Below are positions 1 to 10,200 of a stretch of DNA of 64,000 nucleotides, in pieces. The DNA lies in NCBI RefSeq assembly GCF_004769555.1, contig NZ_RQFY01000004.1, forward strand, positions 868,001 to 932,000. The letters run 5' to 3'. This stretch comes from Leptospira koniambonensis (GTDB taxonomy: Bacteria; Spirochaetota; Leptospiria; Leptospirales; Leptospiraceae). Both the position numbers and the translations under genes were made by a program. Position 1 is the first letter of the stretch, and each line of letters begins with the position of its first letter. The notes under the pieces were generated by a model, which saw only the letters and a program-made list of their open reading frames with translations, had not been told where the DNA came from and ran no database searches.

Positions 1-321
1 GCTTTGTGGATCATTCTATTCGAAATTTCTTATGCACTAGACTTTGCAGTTTTAGAAACTTTTTTCAGAGGGTTTATGGTTTTTCCTCTGGCTTCCAGAG
101 TGGGAAGTAAACCTGCAGTTTTGGGAATGGCATTCATGTATGGCTTATTACATTTTACAAAACCCCAATATGAAGCATTAGGTTCTTTTTTTGGTGGTTT
201 TATACTAGGAATGATCTCTTATAGGACTAAATCAGTATATGCAGGAATTTTGATACATATAGGGGTTGCTTTGGCAATGGAACTTGCCGCTACTTTACAG
301 TTTTTATATTTTATGGAGTAA
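1..321 (+). CDS. CPBP-family membrane protein, C-terminal part (degenerate motifs)
   Basis: This is the last 106 codons of a gene that begins before the window; the frame is open from base 1. The protein is hydrophobic and carries the CPBP (Abi/Rce1-like) layout. Motif 1 reads LETFFRG where the family has EExxFRG, so the first Glu is Leu. Motif 2 reads YGLLHF where FxxxH is usual. Motif 3 reads HIGVA where HxxxN/B is usual. CPBP proteins are intramembrane metallo-type proteases or scaffolds. The missing Glu suggests weak or no proteolysis, which is an inference. The gene at 39935 is an intact relative. A hairpin follows at 325-352. Confidence 0.7.
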   Translation, partial: ALWIILFEISYALDFAVLETFFRGFMVFPLASRVGSKPAVLGMAFMYGLLHFTKPQYEALGSFFGGFILGMISYRTKSVYAGILIHIGVALAMELAATLQFLYFME

Positions 322-324
322 ATA

Positions 325-352
325 TTCTCCGGTTCAGGTAGAAACCGGAGAA
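325..352. terminator. Hairpin between convergent genes (possible terminator)
   Basis: A perfect 10-bp inverted repeat (325-334 with 343-352, 8-base loop) fills the 40-base gap between two convergent genes. Neither side has a run of T after the stem. It may therefore act as an mRNA 3'-end stabiliser or a Rho-assisted stop for both transcripts rather than a classic intrinsic terminator. Confidence 0.5.
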
Positions 353-361
353 ATCGAAATT

Positions 362-1666
362 TCAGATACGGATCGTGTATCCTATATTATAGAAGAAAAT
401 CACATGAACTATATGTTGCTGCTGGTAATGATCCACTAAGGCCCTTTTTACTGCAGGATCATCCGACAAAGAAGATATATAGTTAATGATCAAATCATTC
501 TTATATCCGTAAGCTTTAGCAGGATCAATCGTTAATCCGTCATTTGAATTACTATCGGGATATGCTCCTATATTCGGAGTGTAGGTTGGATTATCGACCA
601 GAGCAGGTGTTGCTCTATACATCATATTGGCTGCAAAGAAAAATTTTCCAAAATCAAATTGAAGTCTTGGGCTGATATCACTGATCCCTTTTTTTCGATC
701 TGTGTTATCATTTACTTCTGCGTAACCTAAAACTAAACTAGGAGTGATCCTAAAAGTTTCTCCTTTAAAAAATTCATGAGAAACAGTTAGACGATAGTTA
801 TGTGTTCCTTGAAAAGTCCCACCGTAATCGTTTAACATTTTATTATTAATCGAGAACTGAGGATTAAGCCATTCCCAAAAAGGAGCCTTCCATCCGATCA
901 CCCAATATCCTCTCATTACATAAGTAGGATCGTTTTGGTTGATGAATAAAAACCCAGCGGAGAATGTACCAAGTTTGGTCTCATGATCATACATCGCTCT
1001 TGTGAATAGATAATCAAAGAGTCCGTTTTTTTCTTTCCTAGTCTTTACTTCATTTGGATCGAATTGTAAAGTTCCTGTGGCAAGAGACTTATCTAACAGA
1101 TAAGTTTGATCAGGACCACCAGGAGTGGATTGTAATCTCATATCCGTATCGGTATTACTTCTATCAACCAAAGGGTTCATAACGGTAAGCCCAAGTTTAA
1201 ATTGTTTAGGCAAACCTAGGATTTCCACACTGGTAGTTAGAAAATAAGCTTCGTAAAAATCTTTATAAGACTTTCCGTTCCTTCTTGCCTGTCTTTCTCC
1301 GAATAGATCGGAACCTTGGAAGGCTCCATCATTAGACAAAGACTGAGAAAGTAAGATAGAATGTTCCGGAAGTGAGTCCTTGGGAGAAGGAGCTTTGACC
1401 GCTCCTGTAGGAACACTTTCGTCGGAGGCAAATTCCGGAACGGTATCCGGAGCATCTTCCGAGATTTGTTTTATTTTATCCTTGCGGATTCTATATATGA
1501 CTCCGTCTGGGTCGACCACCTCTATCTCGGTTTCTGTTTCTTTTTGAACGGAAACTTTTTTGAAAATACGACCCGCATTCATTTGGATCGTAACTGCTAA
1601 AATTGATTCGAGAGGTAAGGCGAGGATCAGTAGGAGGATTGAGGAAATACCTAAAATTCTTCCCAT
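362..1666 (-). CDS. Predicted outer-membrane beta-barrel protein, function unknown
   Basis: A 434-residue protein. I chose the ATG at 1666, which gives a standard signal peptide (MGRILGISSILLLILALPL, cleavage near residue 24). An upstream in-frame start at 1708 would add 14 residues that spoil it. A short acidic, Pro/Ser-rich stretch (about residues 45-110) is followed by many amphipathic strands rich in Tyr, Phe and Asn, ending in an aromatic/hydrophobic strand (FFYNIGYTIRI). This is the look of a leptospiral outer-membrane barrel. No family was recognised and no ligand is proposed. It is monocistronic and converges on the CPBP gene. Confidence 0.7.
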   Translation of the reverse strand: MGRILGISSILLLILALPLESILAVTIQMNAGRIFKKVSVQKETETEIEVVDPDGVIYRIRKDKIKQISEDAPDTVPEFASDESVPTGAVKAPSPKDSLPEHSILLSQSLSNDGAFQGSDLFGERQARRNGKSYKDFYEAYFLTTSVEILGLPKQFKLGLTVMNPLVDRSNTDTDMRLQSTPGGPDQTYLLDKSLATGTLQFDPNEVKTRKEKNGLFDYLFTRAMYDHETKLGTFSAGFLFINQNDPTYVMRGYWVIGWKAPFWEWLNPQFSINNKMLNDYGGTFQGTHNYRLTVSHEFFKGETFRITPSLVLGYAEVNDNTDRKKGISDISPRLQFDFGKFFFAANMMYRATPALVDNPTYTPNIGAYPDSNSNDGLTIDPAKAYGYKNDLIINYISSLSDDPAVKRALVDHYQQQHIVHVIFFYNIGYTIRI

Positions 1667-1914
1667 ATAACCATTATCCAAAATTGGGGGAGTTTCTTCA
1701 ATACACATACATTTGTAATCATTTATTTACTAATCCCTTAATTGATGTATAACATTCTTTATTTTCAGAATTGCCATGAACTTTTTCATTTCCTAAGAGT
1801 CCCACGAAGATTTGATCCTTAAACTATTTTGTATTTTTAACTAATAGAAAATTCGGTTTTCAGCAACGTAATAAAGATCTATCTTTGGAGAAAGAGCTTC
1901 TTTCAGGCAAAAAT

Positions 1915-3366
1915 ATGATCCAACTCAATCGACCTTCTTTATTCAAAAATTCTAATTTTTATTCAGGAGAATGGAGAACCTTCTCAAAGACAATCCCAGT
2001 ATTTGATCCAGCAACAGGTGAGAAGATTGGAGAAGTTCCAGATCTTCCAAGAGAAGAAGTAAGAAAAGTTTTGGAGTTTGCAGAGAAATCCCAAAAAGAA
2101 TGGGCTAAGACGATCGCTAAACAAAGAGCTAGATTTCTCAGGAACTGGGCAGATCTAATGATCCAAAATAAAGAAGACCTAGCAAAAATTATGACCTGGG
2201 AACAGGGAAAACCTTTGGCAGAATCCAGAGGTGAGATTGATTACGCTGCTTCTTATTTGGAATGGTTTTCAGAAGAAGCAAAACGTGCTTATGGAGATTT
2301 GATCCCCACTCACAGAAAAGAACTTAGATTGATGGCTTGGAAAGAGCCAGTAGGCGTTACTGGAATTTTAACACCATGGAATTTTCCTTCTTCCATGATC
2401 ACTCGAAAAATAGGACCTGCACTTGCAGCAGGATGTGTCGTGATCTCTAAACCTTCTGAACTTACTCCATATTCTGCCATTGCGTTAGCTGTTCTTGCGG
2501 AAGAAGCAGGAATTCCCTCAGGAGTTTTCCAAGTTATTACTGGGCAACCTGAACCGATCGCAAACGAATTTTTAGAAAACAAAATTGTTCGTAAGATCAG
2601 TTTTACAGGTTCTACAAGAGTCGGAAAAATACTTTTGGAAAAATCAGCAAACCAAGTGAAAAGAATTTCTTTAGAATTAGGAGGTAATGCTCCATTTATA
2701 GTATTCGCGGATGCAAATATAAAAGAAGCAATACGTGGAGGAATTCTTTCAAAATTTCGTAATGCAGGACAAACCTGCGTATGCACGAACAGATTTTTGG
2801 TAGAAGAAAAGATCGCAGAAGAATTCGCTCACGGTTTAGCGGAAGAAGTTTCCAAATTCAAAGTAGGAAATGGTTTTGAAGAAGGAGTTAATATTGGCCC
2901 TTTAATTCATTCTGCCGCAGTTAAAAAAGTAGACTCTCATCTAAAGGACGCCATCGAAAAAGGAGGAAAACTTTTGGTGGGAGGGAAACCTCATTCTCTT
3001 GGTAGGAACTTCTACGAACCGAGCGTTCTCTCGGGAATTTCCGAAAAATCATTATGTTTTCAAGAAGAAACATTCGGTCCTCTTGCACCTATTAAAAGTT
3101 TCAAAACGGAAGAGGAAGCATTACAAATTGCAAACGCAAGCGACGTAGGTTTAGCATCTTACGTATATACAAACGATTCTGCCAGGATCTGGAGAATTTC
3201 AGAAGCATTAGAAGCTGGGATGGTGTCTGTAAACGAAGGTATTCTATCAACGGAGCAAGTACCTTTTGGAGGAGTAAAAGAGTCCGGTATGGGTAGAGAA
3301 GGTTCTAAATATGGGATAGAAGAATACCAGGAAATAAAATATATCTGCTGGGGCGGACAAGGTTAA
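1915..3366 (+). CDS. gabD: NAD(P)+-dependent succinate-semialdehyde dehydrogenase-type aldehyde dehydrogenase
   Basis: Oxidises succinate semialdehyde (or a related aldehyde) to the acid with NAD(P)+, in the cytoplasm. From the ATG at 1915 the protein is 483 residues, close to E. coli GabD. It then places the general-base Glu (LELGGN, residue 254) and nucleophile Cys (GQTCVC, residue 288) at the GabD positions. A TTG at 1885 is possible but adds 10 atypical residues. The PWNFP, KPSELTP and GSTRVGK cofactor motifs are all present. No GABA transaminase is adjacent, so the physiological substrate is inferred from family only; other aldehydes are possible. It stands alone between a divergent gene and the sensory cluster. 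Confidence 0.85.
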   Translation: MIQLNRPSLFKNSNFYSGEWRTFSKTIPVFDPATGEKIGEVPDLPREEVRKVLEFAEKSQKEWAKTIAKQRARFLRNWADLMIQNKEDLAKIMTWEQGKPLAESRGEIDYAASYLEWFSEEAKRAYGDLIPTHRKELRLMAWKEPVGVTGILTPWNFPSSMITRKIGPALAAGCVVISKPSELTPYSAIALAVLAEEAGIPSGVFQVITGQPEPIANEFLENKIVRKISFTGSTRVGKILLEKSANQVKRISLELGGNAPFIVFADANIKEAIRGGILSKFRNAGQTCVCTNRFLVEEKIAEEFAHGLAEEVSKFKVGNGFEEGVNIGPLIHSAAVKKVDSHLKDAIEKGGKLLVGGKPHSLGRNFYEPSVLSGISEKSLCFQEETFGPLAPIKSFKTEEEALQIANASDVGLASYVYTNDSARIWRISEALEAGMVSVNEGILSTEQVPFGGVKESGMGREGSKYGIEEYQEIKYICWGGQG

Positions 3367-3491
3367 TCTTAAAAACTTCGAATTCTCATTGTTAGTTTTA
3401 GTAAAAAACTTTCGTCTTCTGAGTTCGGACTTCTTTTCGCATTTTTCTTGACGTAGTTGTCCTTCGGATCAATTTCTTAGGCTGCTATTTT

Positions 3492-6400
3492 ATGGACCCT
3501 TTTTATTTTAACTTTTACTTCTTCGGATCCTTACTCGCTTCCTTATTTTCTTTGTACGTTTCCTTTTTCTTTCTGACCATCAAGGACAGAAGTAAGGCGG
3601 CATTTCATCTAGGTCTTTCGAGTTTATCAACAACCATATTTCATTTTGGTTACTTGGTAGCCTTTTGCTCTCCTGAAGACTGGACGATCTTTCATAGGTG
3701 GATCGTGATCCCATTCCCGATGGTGGGGTACACTCAGCTTTTTATCTTCTTCTTTTATTTCCCAACTCCTAAAAAAGAAAAGTTAGGACTGACTTTGTAT
3801 GCGGTCTTGTATGCAGGAGTTATAACCTTAGCAATCTTCTATATTATGCTTTCTTTAAAGTCTACTCGAAGTTTCGTAATGGGTAGTCATTATTGGGATT
3901 TTGAAACTCATTTATTCTACAAAGTTTTTTCTCTTATAGTTTTCCTTTACAACTTCATCTTTTTGATCGCAGCGATTTGGAGAGCGATCGTTGAAAAAGG
4001 AGGGGAGAGAAGGTCCGTAATTTATATCACTCTTGCTTATCTGACAATTACACTTTTACCAGGCATTACAAATGCTTTAAGTAGAGAAGGTACTGTTTCT
4101 AGAGCAGTATATCAACAAACAGCGGACATTCTTCTTGTAGCAGGATTATTTTTAATTCTGATCGTTTATGTAAATGCAACCAAAGAAAGAACCACAATCT
4201 TAAGCAGGATTGTGGGAGTGAGTATGGCAACATTCCTTCTCGCTTTTCAGCTGGTGGGATTTGCAATATTAAACGGATATGATTCTTCTTTCGATCTAAT
4301 CAAAAAAGAAGAAGCGAAACTGGTCGTATTACAGGGAGAAACTCCGAACGGATTCGCATATTTGACTTCTTATGATCCAAACGAAAATCAATTTCTAACT
4401 GAAAGAGGTTTTAAGGACCCAAGATTCGATTCTGAAGATAGATTAGAGATAAAATTCTTTTATATTTCTAAAAATCTTACGAGTTTAGGAAGGCTCCCAG
4501 CAAGTACAAGATTAGAAAGATCCAAAACTATTTTAGAAAATTCTCCCAAAGAATTTTATGCATACCAAGACGGACTGAAACAATTTTTAGAATCTAAGGG
4601 TAGTGATTCAGTTTCTGACGAAGATGTACGAGAATTTTTCAGATATCTGAACAAAAAATTAAAAGTAGTTCGAAGTAAATATTCTCATTTACCTTCTAAA
4701 TCAGATGCTCCTGCAATTTATAAACTTTTAAAATCGGAAGAAGTTGGGCTCTCCGCAATTTTAGAAAAAGTCAAGGTAAAGGCAGAAGCTGATCTTAAGG
4801 CAGATATATCAGAGTCGGACTTGGATAAAACGATACTTCTACCCTTAACTCCGATCAGAGAAGTGGGAGAACGGATCTATAGAGGAACGAAATATTATAA
4901 AGTAGGAGATGATAAGCCGCAATACTATGTTTCCTACCTGGTTGTACATCCTACAAACGGGAATGTATACGAAGTAGGTTTTACTTACATATCCTTCAGA
5001 ACATTCATACATGAACCTGCGTTAATCTTGGTTGTATGTTTACTTGCAATCATGTTGGTGATTAGTTTGGGATTCAGATTTTTCTTCCAAAATGCTCTAA
5101 TCAAACCTATGGACGAAGTCGTCGTAGGTTTAACTGAAGTAAATTCAGGAAATTTGGATTATAGACTTGAACCAAGGGTAGAAGACGAGATTGGATTTAT
5201 CGCAAGATCATTCAACAGAATGGCAAGGTCCATCCAAGCAGCACGAAAAAGATTAGAACAATACGCTAATGAGTTAGAGGAAAAAGTAAAAGAACGAACC
5301 AAGGAATTGGAACAAACCTTGGGAGAAGTACAAGAACTCAAACAACAACAGGATGGAGACTATTTCTTAACTTCTCTTTTGATCAAACCTTTAGGTGCAA
5401 ACAAGGCAGTTCATGAAAACGTAAAGGTAGATTTTTTACTAGAACAAAAGAAAAAATTCACATTCAGAAGATATCATGATGAGATCGGTGGAGACTTAAA
5501 CATCTCCAATCATATAGATTTATTGGGAAGATCTTATACTGTATTTTTGAACGCTGATGCAATGGGAAAATCCATGCAAGGTGCTGGCGGTGCTCTAGTT
5601 CTTGGATCTGTTTTTGAATCTATAATAGAAAGAACCAGACTTGCCGATAATATGAAAAATCAGTCTCCGGAACGTTGGTTGAAAAATGCGTTTACGGAAC
5701 TTCATAAGGTTTTCGAAAGTTTCGACGGTTCCATGTTGGTTTCTTCGGTAATGGGTCTTGTAGACGACGAAGTTGGTATTTTATATTTTATTAATGCAGA
5801 ACACCCTTGGACAGTTCTATACAGGGATGGAATTGCAAGCTTCATAGAAGATGAGTTGATGTTCCGAAAATTAGGAACCACTGGAATGGAAGGTCGTATT
5901 TTTATCAAAACCTTCCAATTAGAACCTGGAGATGTGATCATTGCTGGCTCCGACGGTAGAGACGATATTTTGATCGGGACAGACGCAGATGGGGGAAGGA
6001 TTATCAATGATGACGAAAAACTTTTCCTAAGGATCGTGGAAGAAGGTAGAGGTGACCTAGGTGGAATTTATAATTGTATTACAGGTAGGGGACCTCTTAC
6101 TGATGACCTTTCTCTTATCAGACTCTCTTTTAAAGAAGATGATTCAGATCAAAAAGTTCACGATGAGCAAAAACAAAAAATAAAAGAACTACTTAATAGA
6201 GCTAAGGAAACTTCTCAAAACAAAGATGTCTCAGAGGCTATTACTTATCTGGAAGAAGCGGAGAATTTAGACAGTCGCATTCCAGAAGTTAAGAAAAATT
6301 TCGTAAAATTGTTCTTAAAGCTCAAGGATTATTCCAAAGCAGCACATTACGCAGAAGACTACTTGAATATCAAACCTGTAGATAAGGAAATTTTGTATGT

Positions 6401-6638
6401 AGCTTCCTTTGCCGCAAGAAAGGCGGGGCAGTTAAAAAAGGCCTTAGACTTTGGAGAAAGATTGAGATTAAGAGAGCCGGATCATTTCAAAAATCTAATG
6501 AATCTGGCTCAAGTATATATCGCTTTAAAAAATTATGAAAGAGCAATGTCTATGGTCCAATCTGCTCTTCATATAGAACCTGAAAACGAAGCGGTGCTTA
6601 GGATCAGAGATGTTCTTAGGAAAAATTGGCGTCAGTAG
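3492..6638 (+). CDS. Multi-TM sensor SpoIIE/PP2C phosphatase with HAMP and TPR domains
   Basis: A 1048-residue membrane signalling protein. Residues 1-230 hold about seven membrane helices. Residues about 255-505 form an extracytoplasmic or loop domain. A further helix (about 510-532) leads to a HAMP domain (from NALIKPMDEV, about 533-585), a coiled coil and a PP2C/SpoIIE serine phosphatase (about 620-880). Phosphatase landmarks are EIGGDLN, NADAMGKSMQGAGG, SDGRDD and TDDLSLI, the last three carrying likely metal-binding Asp residues. The tail (about 905-1045) is TPR-like helices. Such proteins usually dephosphorylate anti-sigma-factor antagonists; the partner is not visible here. The gene at 10201 is a shorter paralog. 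Confidence 0.85.
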   Translation: MDPFYFNFYFFGSLLASLFSLYVSFFFLTIKDRSKAAFHLGLSSLSTTIFHFGYLVAFCSPEDWTIFHRWIVIPFPMVGYTQLFIFFFYFPTPKKEKLGLTLYAVLYAGVITLAIFYIMLSLKSTRSFVMGSHYWDFETHLFYKVFSLIVFLYNFIFLIAAIWRAIVEKGGERRSVIYITLAYLTITLLPGITNALSREGTVSRAVYQQTADILLVAGLFLILIVYVNATKERTTILSRIVGVSMATFLLAFQLVGFAILNGYDSSFDLIKKEEAKLVVLQGETPNGFAYLTSYDPNENQFLTERGFKDPRFDSEDRLEIKFFYISKNLTSLGRLPASTRLERSKTILENSPKEFYAYQDGLKQFLESKGSDSVSDEDVREFFRYLNKKLKVVRSKYSHLPSKSDAPAIYKLLKSEEVGLSAILEKVKVKAEADLKADISESDLDKTILLPLTPIREVGERIYRGTKYYKVGDDKPQYYVSYLVVHPTNGNVYEVGFTYISFRTFIHEPALILVVCLLAIMLVISLGFRFFFQNALIKPMDEVVVGLTEVNSGNLDYRLEPRVEDEIGFIARSFNRMARSIQAARKRLEQYANELEEKVKERTKELEQTLGEVQELKQQQDGDYFLTSLLIKPLGANKAVHENVKVDFLLEQKKKFTFRRYHDEIGGDLNISNHIDLLGRSYTVFLNADAMGKSMQGAGGALVLGSVFESIIERTRLADNMKNQSPERWLKNAFTELHKVFESFDGSMLVSSVMGLVDDEVGILYFINAEHPWTVLYRDGIASFIEDELMFRKLGTTGMEGRIFIKTFQLEPGDVIIAGSDGRDDILIGTDADGGRIINDDEKLFLRIVEEGRGDLGGIYNCITGRGPLTDDLSLIRLSFKEDDSDQKVHDEQKQKIKELLNRAKETSQNKDVSEAITYLEEAENLDSRIPEVKKNFVKLFLKLKDYSKAAHYAEDYLNIKPVDKEILYVASFAARKAGQLKKALDFGERLRLREPDHFKNLMNLAQVYIALKNYERAMSMVQSALHIEPENEAVLRIRDVLRKNWRQ

Positions 6639-6805
6639 TAGACTTATACTGCTGACTAATATCAACTTCTAAGCTTTGTCCCTTAGAATATGAAATTAAA
6701 ATGTGAGTTTTTGCTCACTTTATAAAAAATAAGATCGATTCTATGCGCCTTCGGTTTGAATTTAGAGTATTCTTTGAATAAAACCAAACATTATTGGGGG
6801 CTCCA

Positions 6806-8374
6806 ATGAATGATGAACGAACCATGGAAAAGATCGCCGCGTTAGGTCCTTTGACTATTAACCGGATCCGCATAGGATTAGTTTTTCTAATTTTAGCCTC
6901 TTTAGCTGCTTCTTGGGAACAAAGTTCCTTCGAACAAAATATGGCTTACCTAGGGGGAACGATCTCAATGGCGATCGTCTCTCTGGTGAATTTATTCTTT
7001 TCTTATCGAAATGGAAAGATCCCGAAATCGCTTGGGATGATCTCAGTCATTTTAGATATATTAATACTTGCGAGTGTTATGTTTTTCGCCGCTTCTACGG
7101 ATAAGAACATGTCTTCGGGTATCATTAGACAAATTATATTATATGCGATTAATGTAATATTGATCGTTTATTCGGGATTACTCTTAACTCCAAGATTTGT
7201 AGTTATTGCAGGAATTGTATCGGCAGTTGCACAAGGTGCAGTAATATTAAATTGTTATCTTCATGGAGTTGTATTTTCAGAAGAGCCATTAGAAGTACTT
7301 TCTCCAGGATTTGCCTCCACCTCTGAACAAATTTTAAAACTAATTTTTCTGATCGTGATCGCTTTTATAGTGAGAAGTGTAATTAACATATTCGGACTTA
7401 TGCGAGATGCGGAAGAAGAAAAATTAAACACCATCATTGTATCCGGAAATGAATTGAAAAAAAGTAAGGAAAGAATGGATTCTGCTGCAGTATCGCTAAG
7501 AGAAAAATCCAGATCTTTAAGAAACTTCTCTAATGAATTTTTCGATGTGATCAATAATCACGCGGCCTCTTTCGATGAGATAGGAAGTACTTTAAGCGAA
7601 TTTTTATCCCAGATAGAAAGTGCTGCCTCAAGCGTTAAGGATCAATTCGGAAGAATAGAATTGCTCGTAAAAGAAAGCCAAAATTTAAGATCTTTGATCG
7701 ATAAGATTTCGGGTTATTCTTCTGAGTTAAATGATCGTATCCATTCTGTTTTGAATACAGGAAAAGAAGTGACTGAATTTGTTTCAGGACTTTCTGAATC
7801 TTTGGAATCCCTTGGAGAATCTTTCCGTTCTGTGGGAGAGGTTACAGTAATCATGGCCGATGTTGCAGATCGTACCAATTTACTTTCTTTAAATGCTTCG
7901 ATAGAAGCAGCAAGGGCAGGAGTTGCAGGAAGAGGTTTCGCAGTGGTTGCGACTGAAGTTTCTAAACTCGCAGAAAGCAGCGGTCAAAATGCTGCAAGGA
8001 TCTCTAAAATAATAGGTGAGTCGAATGATTACGTAGACAAAGGAAGAAATCGAGCCTTGGTGACTTCAGAAAAAGTCAAAAACCAAGAGGATCAGTTTGC
8101 TGCGTTCTTAGGTAGATTCAATGAATTGAATGGACTTCTTGAAGACCAAATCAAAATAAACGACCAATTTTTAGCCAGTCTCTCCGAGTTACGTAAACTT
8201 TCTGCAGGAATTGAGACTTCTTCAAACGAACAAAACTCAGGGGCTTCTATGATACTGGGAGCGATATCTGAATTGCAGGGTTCAATGGATTCTTTATTGA
8301 GAAAGAGTGAACTTTTATCTGATACAATAAGGGTATTGGAAGAAGAAGCCGAGCTCCTCGGAAAAGAACATTGA
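6806..8374 (+). CDS. Methyl-accepting chemotaxis protein with six-helix membrane domain
   Basis: A 522-residue transducer. The ATG at 6806 is preceded by GGGGG at 6796-6800; a TTG at 6794 is an unlikely alternative. About six membrane helices (residues 15-200) with only short loops replace the usual periplasmic ligand domain. No HAMP is evident. The rest is a coiled-coil MCP signalling domain with the hairpin tip [18 protein letters not shown] near residue 355, followed by [18 protein letters not shown]. The tip differs from the consensus ([12 protein letters not shown] instead of AxQTNLLALNAA). There is no CheR-binding pentapeptide at the C-terminus. It signals to CheA/CheW, not in this window. 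Twin of the next gene. Confidence 0.9.
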   Translation: MNDERTMEKIAALGPLTINRIRIGLVFLILASLAASWEQSSFEQNMAYLGGTISMAIVSLVNLFFSYRNGKIPKSLGMISVILDILILASVMFFAASTDKNMSSGIIRQIILYAINVILIVYSGLLLTPRFVVIAGIVSAVAQGAVILNCYLHGVVFSEEPLEVLSPGFASTSEQILKLIFLIVIAFIVRSVINIFGLMRDAEEEKLNTIIVSGNELKKSKERMDSAAVSLREKSRSLRNFSNEFFDVINNHAASFDEIGSTLSEFLSQIESAASSVKDQFGRIELLVKESQNLRSLIDKISGYSSELNDRIHSVLNTGKEVTEFVSGLSESLESLGESFRSVGEVTVIMADVADRTNLLSLNASIEAARAGVAGRGFAVVATEVSKLAESSGQNAARISKIIGESNDYVDKGRNRALVTSEKVKNQEDQFAAFLGRFNELNGLLEDQIKINDQFLASLSELRKLSAGIETSSNEQNSGASMILGAISELQGSMDSLLRKSELLSDTIRVLEEEAELLGKEH

Positions 8375-8549
8375 TCTATATCAGCTGAATGGTCGGATAT
8401 ATTAGGGACTTATTAAATAAAGGGCAACGTTAACTTTCTTTTGCAATAAATTTTCCACGAATAAAATCCGAAAAAGGATCGATTTATTGGCCCTTTTACC
8501 GTCTTGGATATTAGTTAATAAAAATGTTCCTAAGGCGGGTTTTTCTAAT

Positions 8550-10118
8550 ATGGTAGCACGTTCCGAAACGGAAAAAATTCTCGCTCAAGGTCCGATCACA
8601 ATCAATCGAATCAGATTCGGACTGACATTACTCTATTTTGCTTCCATAGCCATGGGGTACAAGAGAAGTACCCTATTCCAAAACTCGCTCTATATTATAG
8701 GGACTTCCGTGATGGTGATGTATGTCACTTATACCTTCCTTAAAAATAGATTTGGAAGCGGGGTATCCCCCTTTTTGGGAAAAGTTTTTATAGTGGCCGA
8801 TGTGGTCGTTCTTTGTTTGGTAATGATTGGCGCGACCACAGAGGACGCAAAGCTTGCTTCGAATGTTATCAAACAAGTAGTCCTATATACTATTAATGTT
8901 ATTTATATAGTTTATGCGGGACTTTTACTTTCTCCTAGATTTGTATATCTGACTGGGTTCTTAACTATTCTTTGCCAAAGTTTAGTAACCGTGAATGCAG
9001 CTTATACCGGAGTAGTCTTTACGGAAGATAGTATTGTTTCCATAACTCCTGGTTATGCTGCAATGTCTGAACAGATCACCAAGATGTTATTCTTAATGAC
9101 CACTGCATTTATTGTAGTAGCGGTAATCCGGATCTTTTTACAGTTAAAGAGTGTAGAAGAGGAAAAATCCCAAGCTATCGAAAAGTCCAAAGAAGATCTG
9201 GAACACGGCAGGATCAGAATGACTGAGTCCGCTGTTTCCTTAAAAGAGAATTCCAAAAAGTTAAAAGACTTCTCCGATGATTTTTCGGAAGTGATCAGCA
9301 ATCATGCTGCTTCTTTCGAAGAGATCAGTTCCACAATGGAAGAATTTTTAGCTCAAACGGAACAATCGACAGAAACAGTTAAAGACCAATTCACAAAGAT
9401 TGAAGGATTATTGGGAGAAAGTAGAAATCTTAATACTCTAATTGATCGTATCTCCGGACACTCCGACGATTTGAATCGTAATATGGATATAGTTTTAGAT
9501 GCAGGAAAAGCAGTAAGTGAATTCGTAGATGGTCTTAGAACTTCTTTAGAATCTTTAGGAAGTTCCTTCCGCTCCGTGGGCGAAGTAAATCAGATCATGT
9601 CTGATGTTGCAGATAGGACCAACCTTCTATCCTTGAACGCATCTATCGAAGCGGCAAGAGCCGGTGCCGCAGGAAGAGGATTTGCAGTTGTCGCAACAGA
9701 AGTTTCTAAACTTGCAGAAAGTAGTTCTGAGAACGCAGATCGTATTTCTAAAATTATAAACGAAAGTACGAAATATGTACAAGACGGACAAAAATCTGCT
9801 CATACTGCAAATGAGAAAGTGAAAGAGCAAGATACTTTGTTCACAAACTTTTTAGATAGTTTTAAACAACTGAATCAATTATTGAGCGAACAGAAAACAG
9901 TGAACGAACGTTTTCTGAACAGTCTTTCAGTTTTAAGAAATTTATCTTCTGATATTGAAACTGGTTCAAAAGAACAATCCCTTGGAGCGAATGCAATCAT
10001 GACATCAGTATCTTCTTTGCAAAGTTCTATGGATTCTTTGTTAAGAAAGAGTGAAATGTTAGCGGAAACTATTAAAATTCTGGAAACGGAAGCCCAAACA
10101 TTGGCTTCGAAAGGTTAG
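8550..10118 (+). CDS. Methyl-accepting chemotaxis protein, twin of the preceding MCP
   Basis: Also exactly 522 residues from the ATG at 8550, chosen because it aligns with the twin's start (both continue with LGPLTINRIR / [10 protein letters not shown]) and has AAGGCGGG just upstream. A TTG at 8487 would add 21 unrelated residues. The architecture is the same: about six N-terminal membrane helices, coiled coil, and tip [18 protein letters not shown] followed by [18 protein letters not shown]. The cytoplasmic half is much more similar to the twin than the membrane half, as expected for tandem duplication with divergence of the sensing part. It likely forms homo- or hetero-arrays with the twin (inference). 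Confidence 0.9.
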   Translation: MVARSETEKILAQGPITINRIRFGLTLLYFASIAMGYKRSTLFQNSLYIIGTSVMVMYVTYTFLKNRFGSGVSPFLGKVFIVADVVVLCLVMIGATTEDAKLASNVIKQVVLYTINVIYIVYAGLLLSPRFVYLTGFLTILCQSLVTVNAAYTGVVFTEDSIVSITPGYAAMSEQITKMLFLMTTAFIVVAVIRIFLQLKSVEEEKSQAIEKSKEDLEHGRIRMTESAVSLKENSKKLKDFSDDFSEVISNHAASFEEISSTMEEFLAQTEQSTETVKDQFTKIEGLLGESRNLNTLIDRISGHSDDLNRNMDIVLDAGKAVSEFVDGLRTSLESLGSSFRSVGEVNQIMSDVADRTNLLSLNASIEAARAGAAGRGFAVVATEVSKLAESSSENADRISKIINESTKYVQDGQKSAHTANEKVKEQDTLFTNFLDSFKQLNQLLSEQKTVNERFLNSLSVLRNLSSDIETGSKEQSLGANAIMTSVSSLQSSMDSLLRKSEMLAETIKILETEAQTLASKG

Positions 10119-10200
10119 TCGTACTTCCGATAAAATTTCCGAACTAGTTTGTATAGAAAAATCTTGAATTCTAAACACTAGGGATTAGAAAAGTCGCTCC

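Noticed and set aside
2310..2786. Long antisense frame inside the aldehyde dehydrogenase gene
   Set aside because: It is a shadow of a well-supported gene on the other strand, with no SD and no domain.
6703..6722. Hairpin GTGAG-TTTTTG-CTCAC after the first phosphatase
   Set aside because: Only five base pairs and a poor T tail; too weak to call a terminator.
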